Shown: positions 8,089 through 17,253 of the stretch, piece after piece
Numbering within the stretch: position 1 is the first letter of the stretch
Layout: each line of letters begins with the position of its first letter
Origin: Limnobacter sp.
GTDB lineage: Bacteria > Pseudomonadota > Gammaproteobacteria > Burkholderiales > Burkholderiaceae_B
Length of the DNA stretch: 47,724 bases
Reading direction: 5' to 3'
Assembly: GCA_029866125.1 (NCBI GenBank)
Contig: JARWZZ010000003.1
Location: 1-47,724 of the forward strand
Notes under the pieces: model-generated
What the model was told of the DNA's origin: nothing
The model's input: only the letters and a program-made list of their open reading frames with translations
The model's database searches: none
Position numbers and translations under genes: made by a program

Positions 8089-9123
8089 ATGGGTATTTCA
8101 AAGAACGTGAGCTTTCAGCACCCGATTGTCATCAGTTTGGTCATGGTGAACTTCGCTGCGCAGCACGGGGTCGATGTGCAGACATGCCTGCAAGGCACTG
8201 GTATTACCGAAGCGCAGTTGCGGGACGCAGATGCCCTGATTAAACGCGAACAAGAAATGCGACTGGTTGAAAACATCATGCGCGCCTTGCCAGATGTGCC
8301 CGCACTCGGCTTCGAGCTTGGATTGCGCTACAACGTGGCGACCTTCGGTATTTGGGGCTTTGCGCTGCGAATCAGTCGCAATTTGCGCGAGGCTATCGAA
8401 AGCGCGCTGCGCTATCTGCCCTTGAGTACAGCCTACTGTCGGCTGGCGATATTCTCAAATCAACAAGAATATGGCATTACCGCCGATTGCTCGGATATTC
8501 CGCCTCACTTGCAGCAATTCCTTCTGGAGCGAGATACAGCGACAGCAGTCAATCTGTTTAACGAGCTAGCCCTTTCTGGACTGAGCGTACTTAGGATTGA
8601 ATTCCAGGGAAAGGCCCCAGCGCATGCCGACCGGATTGAAGCCCTCTGCGGCATTGCAACTCAGTTTGAGTGTTCCCGTAACGCCATTGTGCTGCGCCGG
8701 CAGGATGCAGAGTTACCGCTGCCCATGTTCGACATGCATCTCGTTCGGCTGTTAGAGGCTCAGTGCCGCGCCCAGTTAGAGCGGCGGCAGGTTGAGGGTG
8801 TAACCAATCAGGTAAGGCAACTTCTATTGGGCACTATGGGACTGATGGTCTCTCTGGAAGATGTTGCGAGTCAACTGGCCATGGCGCCACGCAGCCTGCG
8901 TCGCAGGCTTGCAGAGGAAGGTACAAATTTTAGGGACCTTGTTGACGAAGAGCGCAAACAACTTGCAAGCCAACTCCTAGAAAATACGGACATGAAACTG
9001 GAGGAAATTGCCCTTCAACTTGGTTATGGAGACACCCCGAGTTTTACCCGTGCATTCCGGCGTTGGTTGGGTCAATCGCCGAACGAATATCGAAAAGCCT
9101 CTAAGGCTGAATCCCCTTCCTAG
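8089..9123 (+). CDS. AraC-family transcriptional regulator
   Basis: The 344-residue protein has a long N-terminal ligand-sensing domain of the type found in OruR/ArgR-like AraC regulators (residues about 10-200, with GFELGLRYNVATFGIWGFAL). The C-terminal DNA-binding domain has two helix-turn-helix units (about 250-335), the first including LEDVASQLAMAPRSLRRRL and the second LEEIALQLGYGDTPSFTRAFRRW with the usual GxSP-like ending GQSPNEYR. It lies divergent to the desaturase gene, an arrangement typical of a regulator acting on its neighbour in response to a fatty-acid-like or other small ligand; the ligand is inference. Ribosome site (AGAAGAT) is weak. Confidence 0.92.
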   Translation: MGISKNVSFQHPIVISLVMVNFAAQHGVDVQTCLQGTGITEAQLRDADALIKREQEMRLVENIMRALPDVPALGFELGLRYNVATFGIWGFALRISRNLREAIESALRYLPLSTAYCRLAIFSNQQEYGITADCSDIPPHLQQFLLERDTATAVNLFNELALSGLSVLRIEFQGKAPAHADRIEALCGIATQFECSRNAIVLRRQDAELPLPMFDMHLVRLLEAQCRAQLERRQVEGVTNQVRQLLLGTMGLMVSLEDVASQLAMAPRSLRRRLAEEGTNFRDLVDEERKQLASQLLENTDMKLEEIALQLGYGDTPSFTRAFRRWLGQSPNEYRKASKAESPS

Positions 9124-9267
9124 ACTCAAGCCGTTTCAAATGTTTAGACTATGTAACTATTACGACAATAAACTGAATCTACATTGAAATCCGATCAGTA
9201 TCACTGAGTGCGCGACGCCTAAAACCAAACATCAAACTCACGACAAAACGCGCATTACGGGGAAGAC

Positions 9268-11523
9268 ATGAGAACACTTGCAACGGCTAGCCGCATTGGC
9301 TACATCGGATGGATTGGTATACTTGCTGGCACCTTGACGCTTGCTGCTTGCAACAGCGATTCAAACACCTTAGCCACAACCAATCCCAACGGGAACAACG
9401 GCGGTACGCCGACAAGCCCCTCGCAAATTGAGCCCTTGAATCGCTTTAGCCTTGCCAACCGCTGCTTTGCCATGCAATCAGTAGCGTCAGGGCAGTTTGT
9501 CAGCAAAAACACCGACGGCACCTACAGCGTTGCCGCCAGCACAGCCGGCAATGCCGAGCCGTTTTACCTCAAGCCCTCGGCCCTGGGCAAGTACATGCTT
9601 TACACCACTGACGCCTTCCTGATGAAAGGCACAGGTACCACGGTGGGCAGCGCACAGGCTTTTGCCGACAATATTGAATGGACTGTGACAGAACAGGCTG
9701 GCGCCGCCGAAACATTTCGGCTGACCAACACTGCCACCAAAAATAACCTCGCGATTAACCCCACCGCAAAAACGCTGGTGCAAGCCGCAGCATCCGACTC
9801 AGCCACCCCACAGCAATTCAAATTTGTAAAACGTGAGGGCTGCACGCCCTTCCCTGAAATTGCCAGCAACACCATTGGCGCCACGTTTACCACGCCTGAA
9901 GGCGCGCCAGTCAAAGGCTTTGCTGACGTACACAACCACATTACCGCAACCACCTTTTTGGGCGGCGCCCACCACGGCAGGCCGCACCACCGCTTTGGTG
10001 TGACTGAAGCCTTGGGCAGTTGCGAGGCCAACCACGGCCCGGATGGCCGCTTGGACTTGGTAGACAATTTGTTTAAAGGCACCCCACAAGCCACCCATGA
10101 CGTGGTGGGCTGGCCCACTTTCAACGACTGGCCTGCTGCCCAAGCATTGACGCACGAGGGTTTGTATTACAAATGGCTTGAACGGGCATGGAAGTCTGGC
10201 TTGCGCATATTTGTAACCAACTTGGTGGAAAACGAAACCCTGTGCAGCTTGGTGATTCAAACCAAAGGCTCACCCACAGTCACCTTCCCGCAGCTCGGCC
10301 TACGCGACAGCCCTTGTAACGAGATGGAAAGCGCGGTCAAACAGATCGATTACATTCGCGACCTTGAACAGTATGTGGATGCACAAGAAGGCGGGCCCGG
10401 CAAAGGCTGGTTCCGCATTGTGACCAGCCCAGAAGAAGCCCGTAAAGTGGTTGCGCAAGGCAAGCTGGCCGTGGTGCTGGGCATTGAAATTTCCCACCTG
10501 TTTAATTGCAATGTGACCCGCTTGGGTGCCGGTTGCGACAAAGCCGAGATTGATGCGCAGCTTAAGCGTATTTACGACTTGGGCGTGCGGCAGATGTTCC
10601 CCATCCACGAATTTGACAACGCTTTTGGAGGCAACGGCATTTTTGACGGGGCCATTCTAAACGTGGGCAACTTTGCAGACACAGGGTCCTTCTGGAGCAC
10701 CTACGACTGCCCGGGTGGCGACAATGATTACAAAGACTTCATTTTAAGAAAACCCGGCGCGGTGATGACATCAGTCCCCGGTTTGGGCAATGACCCCCTA
10801 ACCTCAGCTTTGATTGCCAACAACCCTGGCATAGCACCCCTGTACCCCACCGGAGAAAACCGCCGGCAGTGCAACAAACGTGGGCTGACTGAGTTGGGCA
10901 AATACGCCTTCACCAAGCTGATGGAAAAAGGCGTGATTATTGAAGTGGACCACATGGAACTCTCTATCAAGGGCGACCTGATCAACATGGCCGAGCGTCA
11001 AAGCCCAGCCTACCCACTGGTGTCCACACACGGTGCACATGGCGGCATTACCACTGAACAAGCCCGAAAAATTGTTGCCAATGGCGGCATTGTTTACCCT
11101 TACCAAGGCAATGCACAGGCTTGGAACAACGACTTGAAACAAATCAGCACCATTAAAAGCAGCAACCACAAATTTGCGATGGGCTTTGGTGCAGACACCA
11201 ACGGTTTGGGTGCCCAAGCAGGCCCACGTGGTGCAGACCGTCCACAAATCAAATACCCATTTACCCTGTTTAGCGGGCCAGAATGGGCAGGTGTGTTTGA
11301 CAGCCCAATCGCCCCACTGGTGTTTGAACAGCAAAAAAGTGGCGAGCGTATTTTCAACGCCAACTCTGAAGGTCAAGCCCATTACGGCCTAAAAGCCGAT
11401 TGGGTGGAAGAGTTGAAACTGGAAGGTGGCAAAGATGCATTAAAAGCGTTGTATGATTCAGCGGAAGTCTATATTCAGATGTGGGAAAGAACCACCGCCA
11501 AACGAGCCGCCATCAAACCATGA
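9268..11523 (+). CDS. Lipoprotein with beta-trefoil-like N-terminus and M19 (membrane dipeptidase-type) hydrolase domain
   Basis: The 751-residue protein begins with a lipoprotein signal (lipobox LAAC, Cys at about residue 28). Residues about 55-195 look like a ricin- or fascin-like beta-trefoil (repeated segments such as GQFVSKNTDGTYSV); this is a fold guess. The rest resembles zinc dipeptidases of family M19. Candidate metal ligands are His222 and His224 in DVHNH, bridging Glu407 in VLGIEISH and His588/His591 in STHGAHGG, with Asp561-His562 in EVDHME. The protein is longer than typical M19 enzymes of 330-420 residues, with large insertions. GGGGA precedes the ATG by about 5 bases. It heads a four-gene unit and overlaps the next gene by 4 bases. 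The substrate is unknown. Confidence 0.8.
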   Translation: MRTLATASRIGYIGWIGILAGTLTLAACNSDSNTLATTNPNGNNGGTPTSPSQIEPLNRFSLANRCFAMQSVASGQFVSKNTDGTYSVAASTAGNAEPFYLKPSALGKYMLYTTDAFLMKGTGTTVGSAQAFADNIEWTVTEQAGAAETFRLTNTATKNNLAINPTAKTLVQAAASDSATPQQFKFVKREGCTPFPEIASNTIGATFTTPEGAPVKGFADVHNHITATTFLGGAHHGRPHHRFGVTEALGSCEANHGPDGRLDLVDNLFKGTPQATHDVVGWPTFNDWPAAQALTHEGLYYKWLERAWKSGLRIFVTNLVENETLCSLVIQTKGSPTVTFPQLGLRDSPCNEMESAVKQIDYIRDLEQYVDAQEGGPGKGWFRIVTSPEEARKVVAQGKLAVVLGIEISHLFNCNVTRLGAGCDKAEIDAQLKRIYDLGVRQMFPIHEFDNAFGGNGIFDGAILNVGNFADTGSFWSTYDCPGGDNDYKDFILRKPGAVMTSVPGLGNDPLTSALIANNPGIAPLYPTGENRRQCNKRGLTELGKYAFTKLMEKGVIIEVDHMELSIKGDLINMAERQSPAYPLVSTHGAHGGITTEQARKIVANGGIVYPYQGNAQAWNNDLKQISTIKSSNHKFAMGFGADTNGLGAQAGPRGADRPQIKYPFTLFSGPEWAGVFDSPIAPLVFEQQKSGERIFNANSEGQAHYGLKADWVEELKLEGGKDALKALYDSAEVYIQMWERTTAKRAAIKP

Positions 11524-11930
11524 ACAAAAGAGCTTTAGTGTATTTGGGGGCAGCCAGCGCCGTGCTGGCCTGCGCCTTTCTGTATGTGCAATTTAAAACC
11601 GAAGCTGCAGTTCAGGGCACGACCTCAACCAGCAAACCCGCCACCGTGCAAGACACATCTGCAGCCGCCGTGGCCCAAATTCGCATCCAAGGCGGCAAGC
11701 TACAAACCGCCCCCCTTCGCTTAAAAGTGCAGGCCGGGGAAACCGCCAGACTGCAAGTGCTAAGCGATGAAACAGACGAGTTGCATGTGCACGGCATTGA
11801 TCAAAAATTTGTGATTTTTGCTGGCCAACTCACCACGATTGAAATACCAACCCGCCGAACTGGGTCATTTGAACTGGAAACTCATGACCGGCCGATGACC
11901 ATTGGCGTACTGGAAGTGCACCCTAACTAG
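11520..11930 (+). CDS. Membrane-anchored cupredoxin-like protein
   Basis: The 136-residue protein has an N-terminal hydrophobic anchor or signal (residues about 5-25), a Ser/Thr/Ala-rich linker and a small beta-domain with DELHVHGID and ETHDRPMTIGVLEVHP. It resembles cupredoxin-fold proteins of the HVHG type, but the Cys ligand of type 1 copper sites is missing, so if it binds copper it does so through His and Met. I recall similar proteins encoded beside polytopic membrane proteins like the next gene product; this association is from memory. Its ATG overlaps the stop of the dipeptidase gene (ATGA), so the products are probably made together and act at the outer face of the inner membrane. 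Confidence 0.72.
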   Translation: MNKRALVYLGAASAVLACAFLYVQFKTEAAVQGTTSTSKPATVQDTSAAAVAQIRIQGGKLQTAPLRLKVQAGETARLQVLSDETDELHVHGIDQKFVIFAGQLTTIEIPTRRTGSFELETHDRPMTIGVLEVHPN

Positions 11931-11981
11931 TGCACAACCTTGCAGCACATCAAACACAAGAATAAAAAGGACAAGAGGCCT

Positions 11982-13472
11982 ATGCGTTTGTCGAGACAAG
12001 TGATGACACCCATTTGGATATTGGGTTCGACCCTACTCCCCTCAGGCGCGCAAGCCCACTCATTTGGGCAAACATTCACCTTGCCCGTCCCCTTCGAGCT
12101 GTACGCATGGGCCAGCAGCGCCACCTTAATACTGACCTTTTTGCTGATGGGCTTGAAGGGCTACTTAAGCCGCGGCGAGTTGGTTGCCCTTACCATGAAG
12201 CCCGACTTCGAGTTTGAAGACATCAGCCGTAGGTCCCTGCTGTCCGTCATTCTTGCTGGCTTAAGCATTGCCTTGTTTGCGCTTGCGGTATACAGCGGCA
12301 TTGCCGGCACCCAGCGTCGCACAGACAACCTGAACATGACCTACTTCTGGATCATCTGGATGTTGGGCTTGGCCTATTTAAGCGGCATCACCACCAATGT
12401 GTGGAAAACCATCAACCCCTTTTTGGCCATTTGCCAGTTGTGGGATGCGTTGCTTAAAATTTACCACCGCGAGCAATGGAGAAAACCCAAACCGCTGGAA
12501 CTCCCGGATGCTTGGCTGCACATTCTGGCCTTGGTGTGGTTGTTTGTGTTTGCAGCCTATGAACTTTTTGGCAACAGCAAACCGTTTGACTTGTCCGTTT
12601 TGCTGCTGGTTTATTTGGTGTACATTTTTGCAGGCAGCCAATTGGTTGGCCTTAAAGTGTTCAGTCAAAAAGCGTGTTTTTTTAGCATGTACTTCGACCT
12701 GCTTGGGCGCTGCGGCAAATCGCTGCGCGGCATGCTGACATTCAGCACCCCAGCAGAACCTCACCTTTTAACCCACCTTCGCAGTGTGGTACCTGCCCTG
12801 TTTGTGGTGGCCTTGTTTTCCACCACCGCGCTGGATGGCCTGCTGGACACTGAGTATTGGTACAAAACCGTTTGGCCCGCATTTGCCAGCCTGTATGCAG
12901 ACTACTTCAGGCCCGACTTGGTTTTGGCCCTGAACAACCCCCTGCTAACCGCCCGGGAAATTGGACCGATGTTCAAGGCTTTGGAAAAAGCCATGCTTTT
13001 TATTGCCCCGGCCAGCCTTGCAATGGCGTTTTTTTTCGCACTGTTTTTGGCCCAACAAATTACAAAATCCAAATTGACCGTGTGGCAACTGGCTCAGGCT
13101 TTTGCCCCCACCTTGATGCCCATTGTGCTGGTCTACAGCTTCTCGCATTACTTCACCTTGTTGCTAACCCAAGGCGTGCAGTTTGCCCACTTGTTGTCTG
13201 ACCCCATGGGCAGAGGCTGGAACATTTTCGGCACTTACAACTTGTGGCGTGCCCCCGTTTTGCTGGACGCGCAACTCATTTGGCACATTCAGGTTGGCAG
13301 TATTTTGATGGGTCACATGGTGTCAGCCATGGCATCCCACAGCATGGCTTTCAAACTGTTCACCAATAAAAAACATGCCAACTTAAGCCAAGTGCCCATG
13401 TTGATGTTAATGATCGGCCTTACCCTGTTTGGGCTGTGGATACTTTCCCAACCCTTGCAAATGGGGACTTAA
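11982..13472 (+). CDS. Polytopic inner-membrane protein of unknown function
   Basis: The 496-residue protein starts with a probable signal or first membrane segment (IWILGSTLLPSGAQA) and the segment AHSFGQTFTLPVPFELYAWAS, then about ten hydrophobic helices. Similar proteins are annotated as hypothetical membrane proteins, some as fenitrothion hydrolase; I would not transfer that function. Conserved-looking histidines in the membrane regions (SHYFTLLLTQGVQFAHL, HIQVGSILMGHMVSAMASH) could bind metal or heme. ATG at 11982 was chosen because AGAGG lies 4-5 bases upstream; an upstream in-frame TTG at 11940 lacks this. It lies 51 bases after the cupredoxin-like gene and its end overlaps the TauE/SafE gene by 37 bases, which argues for a joint role. 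Confidence 0.72.
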   Translation: MRLSRQVMTPIWILGSTLLPSGAQAHSFGQTFTLPVPFELYAWASSATLILTFLLMGLKGYLSRGELVALTMKPDFEFEDISRRSLLSVILAGLSIALFALAVYSGIAGTQRRTDNLNMTYFWIIWMLGLAYLSGITTNVWKTINPFLAICQLWDALLKIYHREQWRKPKPLELPDAWLHILALVWLFVFAAYELFGNSKPFDLSVLLLVYLVYIFAGSQLVGLKVFSQKACFFSMYFDLLGRCGKSLRGMLTFSTPAEPHLLTHLRSVVPALFVVALFSTTALDGLLDTEYWYKTVWPAFASLYADYFRPDLVLALNNPLLTAREIGPMFKALEKAMLFIAPASLAMAFFFALFLAQQITKSKLTVWQLAQAFAPTLMPIVLVYSFSHYFTLLLTQGVQFAHLLSDPMGRGWNIFGTYNLWRAPVLLDAQLIWHIQVGSILMGHMVSAMASHSMAFKLFTNKKHANLSQVPMLMLMIGLTLFGLWILSQPLQMGT

Positions 13473-14203
13473 TCGGTTTGACCGTCACCCTTGTCCTGAT
13501 CAGCCTTGCCGCCTTTTTCACCTCCAGCCTAACAGCCGCCATGGGTGTAGGTGGCGGGGTCATCTTGCTGGCTTTGCTGGCGCAAATTGTGCCCTCCGCA
13601 GTGGTAATCCCCTTACATGGTGCAGCACAACTGGTGTCGAACACCAGCCGCGTATTTGTTCAACGACAGCACATCAACTGGGCTTACATCCTGCCTTTTT
13701 TTGTGGGCGGCGTTGTGGGCGCCGCTGTTTTGGTGCCTTGGGTTCGAGACGTACCGGATGGGGTGGGCGAACTGCTACTGGGTATTTTTATCCTCATCGC
13801 AACTTGGCGCGCACAATGGTTGGGGCTTAGCCAATGGCACCCCTCCGCATCGGGCGGGGTAACCACAGGCTTAAGTTTGATACTGGGTGCAACCGGCCCA
13901 TTGGTGATGTCAGTCCTACCCCGCGACACATGGACTCGCCAAATGGTCGTGGGCACGCATGGCATGGCCATGGTGTTACAACACGGCATTAAAGTCGTAG
14001 CATTCTCGTCCATGGATTTTGATTGGTCTGCTTGGTGGCCCATGCTAATTGGCATCACCTTGGGCACGATTGCGGGCAACCAGTTTGGCGCGAAGCTTCT
14101 GGGCCAATGGGAGGAAGCGCAATTCAAAAAAGCCCTAGACGTTTTGCTCACCATTTTAGCAATCCGCTTGGCTTGGCAAGGGCTTGAAAAGCTGATCACT
14201 TAG
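13436..14203 (+). CDS. TauE/SafE-family membrane exporter
   Basis: The 255-residue protein has about eight hydrophobic segments and the N-terminal pattern of the TauE/SafE family, with the glycine-rich MGVGGGVILLALL near residues 36-48 and its second-half counterpart around TGLSLILGATGPLV. Members export sulfite, sulfoacetate or other organosulfur anions, or move metal ions in some contexts; the substrate here is open. The GTG at 13436 makes the gene overlap the preceding one by 37 bases. A TTG at 13478, with GGGGA about 9 bases upstream, is the alternative start. The gene ends the four-gene unit that begins with the M19-type lipoprotein. Confidence 0.85.
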   Translation: MDTFPTLANGDLIGLTVTLVLISLAAFFTSSLTAAMGVGGGVILLALLAQIVPSAVVIPLHGAAQLVSNTSRVFVQRQHINWAYILPFFVGGVVGAAVLVPWVRDVPDGVGELLLGIFILIATWRAQWLGLSQWHPSASGGVTTGLSLILGATGPLVMSVLPRDTWTRQMVVGTHGMAMVLQHGIKVVAFSSMDFDWSAWWPMLIGITLGTIAGNQFGAKLLGQWEEAQFKKALDVLLTILAIRLAWQGLEKLIT

Positions 14204-14331
14204 CATCCACCCCAGCTTGCATTCCGCAGAGGGGCGTACCTCAGGCGTGTTTCACTCAACTTAGCGATTTTGCCCCGACTGACTGGGGATCATGATTGGG
14301 TTGTTTCAACCTTAGGCCCCCATCGCGCGCT

Positions 14332-16278
14332 ATGAGAAAAGCTTCCAGTTCATTCAACGCCCTCAGCCTTCCCTACAAATGCACAGTGGTTATCCTGCCT
14401 CTGTTGCTGGCATTTGTCAGTTTGTTTTACAACTCCTACCAGAACACAAGCAGCTTGATTGGTGTGGCAGAAAATGAGCTGGCGGGCACCAAAGCCTTGG
14501 TCACATTGCAAACAGCCACTCCCGATATTTTGAAATGGATTAACTCCACCAGGGGACCAGAAGCGGCCAAGCTACAAAAAACCCTGCAAGCGTTGGAATC
14601 TAGCATGCCCCCGGCTTGGGTAGAAAGCCACAAAGCGGCAGCCGAATTTGCCGCAGAAATTGCCTCACCCCAAGCAGCCACCCCAGCCATAAAAGCAGCG
14701 CAAACCACCGCCCGCCTGCAGGCCCTAACCCGCCACATTGCTGATGAAAGCGAGCTGACGCTGGACCCACTGCTGCCCTCCTATTATTTGATGAGCCCCT
14801 TGGCCTTTATTGTGCCCACCATGGTGGAGGAGCTCACCATTCTGAAAAGCAACCTCACCAACGCGCGGGACGAAGCAGCCGTCCTCGCCAATATGGTCGC
14901 CACCCAAAACAGCTCATCCATCAAGTTGAAAGAGGTGGACGACTCACTGGCCAAATCAGCCAAAGCGGGGGCCACCATTCGCCCAGAAATCCCAGAGCAA
15001 TTGGCCAAGGTCAAAGCATTGTCCAAATCCATTCAAAGCATGATTGACAAGGACACTGAAAACGCAGGCCAAGGCGAAGAACTGAATTTGCAACCCAAGT
15101 ACGACTTGATTGATCAAACCACCGACGCATTGCTGACCTTGAACCAATCCATCAACCAGAATTTGCAAAGCGAATTGGCCGTGCGAATTGGCAAAATGAC
15201 CCAAGATTTGTGGATGTCTTGGATTGCACCTTTGACAGGTTTAAGCCTCGCATTTTTGTTGGCGATTGGCGTGTTTAAAACACTCAACCGGGGCATTGGT
15301 GAATTGGTTGCCCAGTCGCAAACACTGGCCTCAGGCGATTTGTCCAAGCCGATTGAAGTGCGAGGCGGCCCCGAGTTGGAAAGCCTGCGCGATGCGCTTG
15401 AAACTATACGCACCGGCCAATCCAAAGTGATGGCTCAGCTACAAAGCGCGGCAGCAGCCATGCGCCAAACCGTGGAGCAACTTGGGCACACCTCCGTACA
15501 AGTACACAACAATGTGAGTCAACAAAACGACTCGGCAACCGCAGTGGCTGCGTCCATTGAGCAACTGACAGTATCGATTGAACAGGTGCATGCCCACGCC
15601 AGCACAGCCAACCAACTGGCCAGCAACTCGGGGCAGTTGTCTGTAAACGGCCAGCACTCCGTGTTGCAAGCCAATGATGCCATGGGCCAAATTGAAAAGG
15701 CCTCCACCACCCTGTCAGAAAGTATTCACAAACTGGGCACGCAATCCGACAACATCTCAGCAATTGTTAAAGTCATTCACGACATTGCCAGTCAAACCAA
15801 TCTATTGGCATTGAATGCCGCAATTGAAGCTGCCCGCGCCGGGGAGCAAGGCCGAGGCTTTGCCGTGGTGGCCGATGAGGTACGCAAGTTGGCTGAAAAA
15901 ACCCGAGAATCCACAGGCAATATTGAAAGCCTGGTGGTGTCCATTCAACATGAAGCCCAACAGGCTGTGCAACAAGTAAGCTGCTGGGTCGATTTGATTG
16001 CGGGTGGCCAATCCTCGTCACAACAAGCCAACCAGCACATGAAAGACATCAGCCACAGCGCCACCGAAACAGAAAGAGCTGTGCATGAAATCACCTCAGC
16101 CTTGCAAGAGCAAACCTCTGCCTCTACATTGATTGCGCAAAAGGTGGAGCAAATTGCCAGCATGACCGAAGAAGGCCAAGCCGCAGTTCAAGAGGTGCAA
16201 GAAGTGATGCGGCAACTGAGCGGCGTGTCCGACAAGGTGAATCACCTCATCGGACAGTTCAAACTACAGGCGCAGTGA
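14332..16278 (+). CDS. Methyl-accepting chemotaxis protein
   Basis: The 648-residue receptor has a first membrane segment near residues 17-35, a long periplasmic, mostly helical sensor region (about 36-285) and a second membrane segment near 300-320. A HAMP-like region follows, then a cytoplasmic signalling domain whose conserved hairpin tip lies at about residues 484-522 ([20 protein letters not shown] and the following [12 protein letters not shown]). It should cluster with CheA/CheW and steer flagellar or pilus motility. The ligand is unknown, and no C-terminal CheR-docking pentapeptide is seen. The ATG at 14332 is preferred over a TTG at 14296, though no good ribosome site precedes either. 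No chemotaxis partner genes are nearby. Confidence 0.93.
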   Translation: MRKASSSFNALSLPYKCTVVILPLLLAFVSLFYNSYQNTSSLIGVAENELAGTKALVTLQTATPDILKWINSTRGPEAAKLQKTLQALESSMPPAWVESHKAAAEFAAEIASPQAATPAIKAAQTTARLQALTRHIADESELTLDPLLPSYYLMSPLAFIVPTMVEELTILKSNLTNARDEAAVLANMVATQNSSSIKLKEVDDSLAKSAKAGATIRPEIPEQLAKVKALSKSIQSMIDKDTENAGQGEELNLQPKYDLIDQTTDALLTLNQSINQNLQSELAVRIGKMTQDLWMSWIAPLTGLSLAFLLAIGVFKTLNRGIGELVAQSQTLASGDLSKPIEVRGGPELESLRDALETIRTGQSKVMAQLQSAAAAMRQTVEQLGHTSVQVHNNVSQQNDSATAVAASIEQLTVSIEQVHAHASTANQLASNSGQLSVNGQHSVLQANDAMGQIEKASTTLSESIHKLGTQSDNISAIVKVIHDIASQTNLLALNAAIEAARAGEQGRGFAVVADEVRKLAEKTRESTGNIESLVVSIQHEAQQAVQQVSCWVDLIAGGQSSSQQANQHMKDISHSATETERAVHEITSALQEQTSASTLIAQKVEQIASMTEEGQAAVQEVQEVMRQLSGVSDKVNHLIGQFKLQAQ

Positions 16279-16288
16279 AGTCAAAGGT

Positions 16289-16654
16289 TTAAGACAAACG
16301 TTCAATTTTCACGGGTGGCGTCAGCAGCAAATTCATCAGCACTGACGTCACCAGTGAATACAGCAGGGACGCAAGCACCGCCCACAACACGCCATCCACG
16401 CGGAAGCCGTCCACAATCGAACCCGCCCAGTAAAACATCAAGCCATTCAAAATGAAGTAAAAAATTCCCAAGGTGATAACCGTGAGTGGCAAGGTTAGCA
16501 GGGTCAAAATTGGCTTGATAAAGGTGTTGATCAAACCCAAAATAAGCGCCGCCCACAGTGCACTGGTAAAGCTGTCCACCGTCACACCGGGCAACAGGTA
16601 AGCCACAGCCATCAACGCTGCGGCATGCAATAACCAAGAAGCCAACAATCTCAT
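16289..16654 (-). CDS. Small phage-holin-family membrane protein (PF04020 type)
   Basis: The 121-residue protein has four predicted membrane helices and the pattern of the PF04020 family (YvlD-like), including LILGLINTFIKPILTLLTLP and LNGLMFYWAG. Despite the family name, members are ordinary chromosomal inner-membrane proteins of unknown role, some induced by envelope stress. The ribosome site AAGGAGG is close to the consensus and about 5 bases upstream of the ATG, so translation should be strong. It converges with the chemoreceptor gene, with only 10 bases between the stops. No other phage gene is present. Confidence 0.85.
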   Translation of the reverse strand: MRLLASWLLHAAALMAVAYLLPGVTVDSFTSALWAALILGLINTFIKPILTLLTLPLTVITLGIFYFILNGLMFYWAGSIVDGFRVDGVLWAVLASLLYSLVTSVLMNLLLTPPVKIERLS

Positions 16655-16785
16655 ATATTCCTCCTTCGTGATTCACAGGGGCCACCAAGCGAGTGGCCAG
16701 TACGCCACAATACAGCCTAATGGATGGAAAATTTACACAATCATGGCACACTGACCATTCATTCGAAAACCAATTGGAGGGATCC

Positions 16786-17076
16786 ATGAAAGCCATTACC
16801 GTGATTGCAGCCTTGCTTTTGTCTGTAAACGTCTACGCACAAGCCCCAGCTGCTGCGCAAAGCCCAGAGCAAGCTTGCGAGGCCAAAGCACTTAGCAAAG
16901 ATGGCAAGCCCTTGTCTGGCGCAGCCAAAAACTCATCCATGAAAAAGTGCATGGCAGGTGCTGGCGCGGCCGACACCAAACAAGCGGATTGCGAGGCCAA
17001 AGCCTTGAGCAAGGATGGCAAAAAACTGTCTGGTGCGGCCAAAACTGCGTCTGTGAAAAAGTGCATGGCAGGCTAA
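16786..17076 (+). CDS. Secreted PsiF-repeat protein
   Basis: The 96-residue protein begins with a signal peptide that ends at VYAQA. The mature part consists of two copies of the PsiF repeat (CEAKALSKDGK, L-SGAAK and a closing KKC), each with two cysteines that could form disulfides in the periplasm. In Escherichia coli psiF is phosphate-starvation inducible; the molecular function is unknown. The start has a consensus-like GGAGG 6 bases upstream. It is divergent from the PF04020-type gene and probably monocistronic. Confidence 0.9.
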   Translation: MKAITVIAALLLSVNVYAQAPAAAQSPEQACEAKALSKDGKPLSGAAKNSSMKKCMAGAGAADTKQADCEAKALSKDGKKLSGAAKTASVKKCMAG

Positions 17077-17150
17077 TTTTTTGGCGATTGCAGTACCCTG
17101 CAGTGGCAAGTTGGGCTACCTGAGGCACCAGCTTGTCACTGTGTAAATTC

Positions 17151-17223
17151 AAAAAAAACAAAAAAATCGCAACAAACCAGACCTTACCCCCCCCATCCCC
17201 CGATACAACTGAAGGCATATAAT
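17151..17223 (+). promoter_or_regulatory. Homopolymer-rich upstream region with TATAAT box
   Basis: An A8-C-A7 run (about 17151-17166) and a run of eight C followed by AT and five C (17187-17201) precede a perfect TATAAT at 17218-17223, 30 bases before the TetR-family start codon. No good -35 hexamer is placed at 17 bases. A change in C-tract length would alter promoter geometry. Confidence 0.4.
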
Positions 17224-17253
17224 CAGCGCACCTGATTTAATTCATATGCAAAA

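Noticed and set aside
16289..16654. Prophage remnant, from the holin family name
   Set aside because: PF04020 proteins are common chromosomal membrane proteins and no other phage gene is nearby.
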